In this document: piece by piece, positions 60,403 to 64,000 of the stretch | Layout: every line of letters begins with the position of its first letter | Numbering within the stretch: the first letter of the stretch is position 1 | DNA from: Castanea sativa | Taxonomy: Eukaryota; Streptophyta; Magnoliopsida; Fagales; Fagaceae | NCBI RefSeq assembly: GCF_040712315.1 | Contig: NC_134023.1 | Span: 60,656,757 to 60,720,756 of the forward strand | Reading direction: 5' to 3' | Length of the DNA: 64,000 bases | Translations under genes and position numbers: made by a program | Notes under the pieces: model-generated | Told to the model about the DNA's origin: nothing | The model's database searches: none | Seen by the model: the letters and a program-made list of their open reading frames with translations, nothing else

Positions 60403-61212
60403 TGTTAGGTTCTAAAACTTTAGGAACTAAATGTATTAAAACTTAAATTTGTAATGTGTTAGCAAACCATGATCAAAACTTAGAGTCTAGATTTAGGCTG
60501 CTCAAAGTGTGTTTAATTGTAAAGTTGGAATCGAGTGATTGCAGGATTTATTGGTCTAAATCTGCAAGGCTCAATCGATCGAATCTCGTGCAGATTAATT
60601 TTCTGCAGAATTTTTCAACTCAACCCAAGCCCGGTTTGACATGTAGGGTTTTTTTATGTTTTACTCCAAGTATAAAAGGAAAAACCCTAGCTACGTTTTA
60701 GATGTCTTCGATGTGCTGTGTGTTGAATCTCTTGTGAATTCTAGAGGTGCTTACCTTCATACACACTTAGGGTTATCAAGATCAAGATTCATGTCAAGAG
60801 CTTGGGGATTGTTTCAGTTGCTGCTTAAAGAACTTAAAGAAAGTCACAAGTAGGAGAACTTGTGGTTGTTGTGGATCAAAAAAAGAAGTAGTATGTGGAC
60901 TTGGAGCTATCATGTGGTCGTGATAGTAAGTTTTCTATTCGAGGTAGTAATAGGATGTTAGTGGTCTAAGTTCTATTGTAAAAACTTAAATTCTTTCATA
61001 GTGGATCTGTTTTACCTTGAGAATAGCTAGGTTAAATCCTCCTCAAATTTTTTACCGGTTTGGTTGGGTCATCAGATCTTTGTGTTCTTTATATTTTCCG
61101 CTGCTTTATTATTTATGGTTATTTGTGCTAAACCTAATCTTGAATAACGATCTTGTTAATCAACTTAGTATAATATTAGGTTAAGCATATTGTTTTAAGG
61201 GGTCTAAAAACA
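60403..61212 (+). mobile_element. Solo LTR, plus strand
   Basis: TGTTAGGTTCTAAAAC... to ...GGGGTCTAAAAACA gives the TG...CA form. It shares many blocks with the minus-strand LTR at 3231-4090: TTTTACCTTGAG, TTTTTTACCGGTTTGGTT and TGTGTTCTTTATATTTTCCG. A promoter-like AAGTATAAAAGG lies at about 60667-60678. No internal domain is adjacent, and no clean target duplication was found (CACAG against TACAT). Overlapping 65- and 81-codon frames are not genes. Confidence 0.7.
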
Positions 61213-62380
61213 TACATTCATTGAAGCCAAGAACAAATTCAAATGAACTTGTGCGTGTTATCATCAAGCTAGCTCATTTAATCATCCTTTTACTTGGCAT
61301 AGGGGACACTATCAAGATTTCGATACGATGGTTCAACCTCTTGCTAAGCTAATGCCTGTAATTTGCCTGCATAAATTTTATTATTTGGAAGCTAAAAGAT
61401 AGTTTCCATTATTACACACCATCAAAATTTAATAGGATGGAAGTTCTATACAAAACTATTGATCTCCACTCATTAGGTTGCATTATTAGCTTTGTTTCAG
61501 GGTATTGCTGGACCTAATGGATTCGGTCATTTATTTTTAACCTTAAGATTCCTCGATGTCGTTGTTTTAGTTAGCTCAATTAGTAAAATCTGTGATGGTT
61601 GAATAAGAGACTTAGGGTTCATTCTTCGCCTAAACGAAAAACTAATCAATGTTTTGGTCTGATGATACTGAGTACAATCATCAAAAGTTGATGTCATAGG
61701 TTGAAATTCTATAAAAGAAGAAACTCTATAAAAGAAGAAACTCATTGGTGTCATACCTTGATTAATTACTAAAATATTTTTCAATATATTTTTTAACAAA
61801 TTCATCGTTAGAATCTAAGTTATAGTGTTGTATGGGAGCTGTACAATGTTTATTAATCCACCGAACGTGTTTAATAATTATTTGTGCCTTTCACAGAAAT
61901 TAGGACTTAACATGTTTGATAATTATTATTATTATTTTCAAGTTGATAATTTTTAAAAATAAATTTTTAACAAAAAGAATACAATTTACATCCAAAATAC
62001 AAATAGAAAAAAGAAAAAAGCAATATGAATCAAACATCTCTAACAACAAAATTTAATGTAAACAGCCAAAAATTGTTCTATCTTTCTCTGTCAAACATGA
62101 ACCTCATGTGGCTGTGATGATAATGATAGAAATAAATTATAGTAAATTATTCCATAGGGTTTTATCCTTTTGAATTTTTCATCTATTTAAATGATATGCA
62201 CACGAGAAACCATGGTTACATCAGATAAATACAAAATAGCCCTTGTTAAGACACATTTTAATGATTCTCGAAGCACCAAAATAGCCCTTGATATGTGCAC
62301 ATTTTTTTAATAAAAAGTCTTACTTCTTATGGACTCTAGTTTGTGTGCCTATGTGTGTTTGTAGAAGTGGGATCTACAAT
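61213..62380. other. Intergenic, nothing recognised
   Basis: It includes a direct repeat of TATAAAAGAAGAAACTC (about 61711 and 61727). A 92-codon minus-strand frame (61527-61805) has no recognisable domain. Confidence 0.4.
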
Positions 62381-63008
62381 CACTGGCGGAGCCAGAGGGG
62401 GCGAGAGGGGGCACCTGCCCCCCCTACTCCTCCCAAAATTTTCTAACATTAGTAGTCTTGCAATTACAAACTGACATGGAGGAGAAAAAAAAGTACTTCT
62501 ACTTGGTTGAAAGTGACTCTGACACAGGGAAAAGAAAGGAAAAAAAGTTCTCAAACACCAAACTATGCATTTGTCTTGTCCTACGTGAAATTGCACCCAT
62601 TTTACTATTTTATATTTTATATCATTATTTATACTATTTGCTTTATTTATGATATTTTTCACAACATTTTATCTTTGAATGATGCTAGAGATATTACAAA
62701 TTTTACTATTTATATCTTACAAATTGGCATGTCACCGATTACAAAAAATAATTTCAAATATTTATTCATTATATTTTTTAAGTAACACTAATCACATTTT
62801 TACTCCATCAGTTTGTAAAGTTTTTAGTTGCTAAGAATTGGTTATTTTTGTTTATTTATTTTAATAATATGAAATATATTCATATTTGCTTACAATTGTT
62901 TATTTATTTTGTTATTATTGTTGATTAATATGTTTTAGATTAATTTCACTTTTATTATTTTCTTTTAATTATGCCCCCTCTAGACTAAAATCCTGGCTCC
63001 GCCACTGG
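62381..63008. mobile_element. hAT-like non-autonomous element
   Basis: Inverted ends CACTGGCGGAGCCAG and CTGGCTCCGCCACTGG are followed inwards by G-rich words (AGAGGGGGC) on both sides. Flanks TCTACAAT (62373-62380) and ACTACGAT (63009-63016) fit an 8-bp duplication with two differences. The AT-rich interior has no transposase; the 64-108 codon frames here are chance. Confidence 0.8.
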
Positions 63009-63589
63009 ACTACGATACATAACTTAAACCATTTTGGCTCGCTTGGAGTAACCTGAAAAGTCTCATCCACAGCATGTTATAGCTCTTAAGAGAATTGAAA
63101 CTAAAATTTTATCTTTTTTTTTGCAATTCATGCAGCACAAGAAGTCCAAGACGAAGGCAACGTCATCGGGTTAACGACAAGAACTGATCATTGAGATTGG
63201 AATCTTCTTGGAGGTGCCAATGAAGCGGTAATGTATGAGAATGTGATGCAAGGAAGAGTGGGATTGAACATTGTGTTTGAACCCGGGCTTGCTCTGAGAA
63301 ATCCAAAGGGTAGAGGAGAGGGCGGTGTGTGGATCTAGTTGGTAGAGGTTGAGAGAGAAGGAGGAGACATGGGATGCCGATATGGAATTAGGAGGAGGAG
63401 ATTAGGTTTTACTTTTTAAAGTCTTTCTTGTTGGACTCCTCAGTTCTGGTAGTGGTATTAGAAGAGCTCCAGACTCTATTGAGTTCACCAATAAAAGTGT
63501 GCAGGTGAGATGTTCTTGCATAAGCCAGTGAGCATCATCATTGTGGCTTTCTTGGCTTCCGTGTTAAATGTTAATGCATCGTTTATTTT
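63009..63589. other. Less AT-rich segment, unidentified
   Basis: 63125-63420 is noticeably richer in G and A than its surroundings and contains short open stretches such as AQEVQDEGNVIGL and NLLGGANEAVMYENVMQGRV with a stop between. It might be an exon relic, but I cannot name a family. Confidence 0.35.
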
Positions 63590-64000
63590 GGCACAAAATT
63601 TAGAAAATTTAGATAAGATACATGACACAAAATTGGACTCCAATTTATAATCTCATTAGATATTTTTTGAGTTTTGGCTAGGGCAAGTGACGCAAAGTTG
63701 AGAATCCAATTAAAATCTGATTGGATTTTCTCTTAGCTTTACCTATTGATATATACTAGCTTGTAACTCTATGCATATGCATGGACACACTTAAAGATAT
63801 ACAATATGATGCATAATATAATTCTTATATATATATATATATATATATATAATTTAAATACTATTGCTAGTCATTTTTATATTTTTTTTTAGCTCTTTAA
63901 AAAATTGTATAAGGATATTATTAGGTATAAAATGTAAATTGTCTATGTTTATTTATTTATTTATTATTGTGAAGCACTTTTTTTTTACAATTCATTTATT
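63590..64000. repeat. AT-rich repeat family, second site
   Basis: 63590-63950 aligns with 58480-58810, including TTACCTATTGATATATACTA, CATATGCATGGA and ATTGCTAGTCATTTTTATAT. It is cut by the window edge. Confidence 0.7.

Noticed and set aside
62336..62785. Frames of 64-108 codons
   Set aside because: They lie inside or across the border of the hAT-like element and read low-complexity AT-rich sequence.

Overview
The window is nuclear DNA of a flowering plant, most likely a woody eudicot; a Fagales genome would fit, but that is only an impression. It is AT-rich and intron-rich with GT-AG splicing. It is packed with plant transposable elements, and its only protein-coding host genes belong to two plant families.

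The backbone is a tandem array of NRT1/PTR FAMILY (NPF, POT/MFS) transporter genes, closest by eye to the NPF5.10-like group, all on the + strand with one five-exon architecture. Copy A (1560-2400) enters from the left edge with only its last exon. Copy B (4480-11433) is a full-length pseudogene. Copy C (18194-22122) is intact, 572 aa after splicing. Copy C2 (22897-23244) is a two-exon relic. Copy D (38976-43054) is intact, 573 aa, but has lost the first Glu of the ExxER proton-coupling motif. Copy E (about 44660-48273) is a shattered exon 4 plus a scrap of exon 5. Copies B, C, C2 and D keep similar TATA boxes about 60-125 bp upstream of the start.

Between and inside these genes lie many mobile elements, many with readable target-site duplications (TSDs). 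They include hAT-like elements (5666-6246, 50004-51141, 62381-63008), a tRNA-derived SINE (7571-7733), Mutator-like elements and MITEs (15319-16415, 28294-28473, 44005-44487, 56809-56977) and a PIF/Harbinger-like 2.2 kb insertion in exon 4 of copy E (44874-47067). There are two related solo LTRs (3231-4090 on -, 60403-61212 on +) and two L1-type LINEs. The LINE at 25049-37220 is split by a 9.85 kb Ty3/gypsy chromovirus-type retrotransposon on the - strand (25537-35383, TSD AGGAG), which itself carries a Mutator-type MITE. The second LINE (48340-55229, TSD TTCATTTGCA) carries a hAT-like insertion near the start of its ORF2.

The right end (56.2-64 kb) holds a decayed receptor-like kinase pseudogene (its VAVK lysine is Asn), a field of diverged AT-rich repeats, a solo LTR and another hAT-like element. 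No RNA gene, CRISPR array or clearly new biological system was found. The best leads are the naturally altered ExxER motif in an otherwise intact transporter and a nested-insertion history that can be ordered in time.
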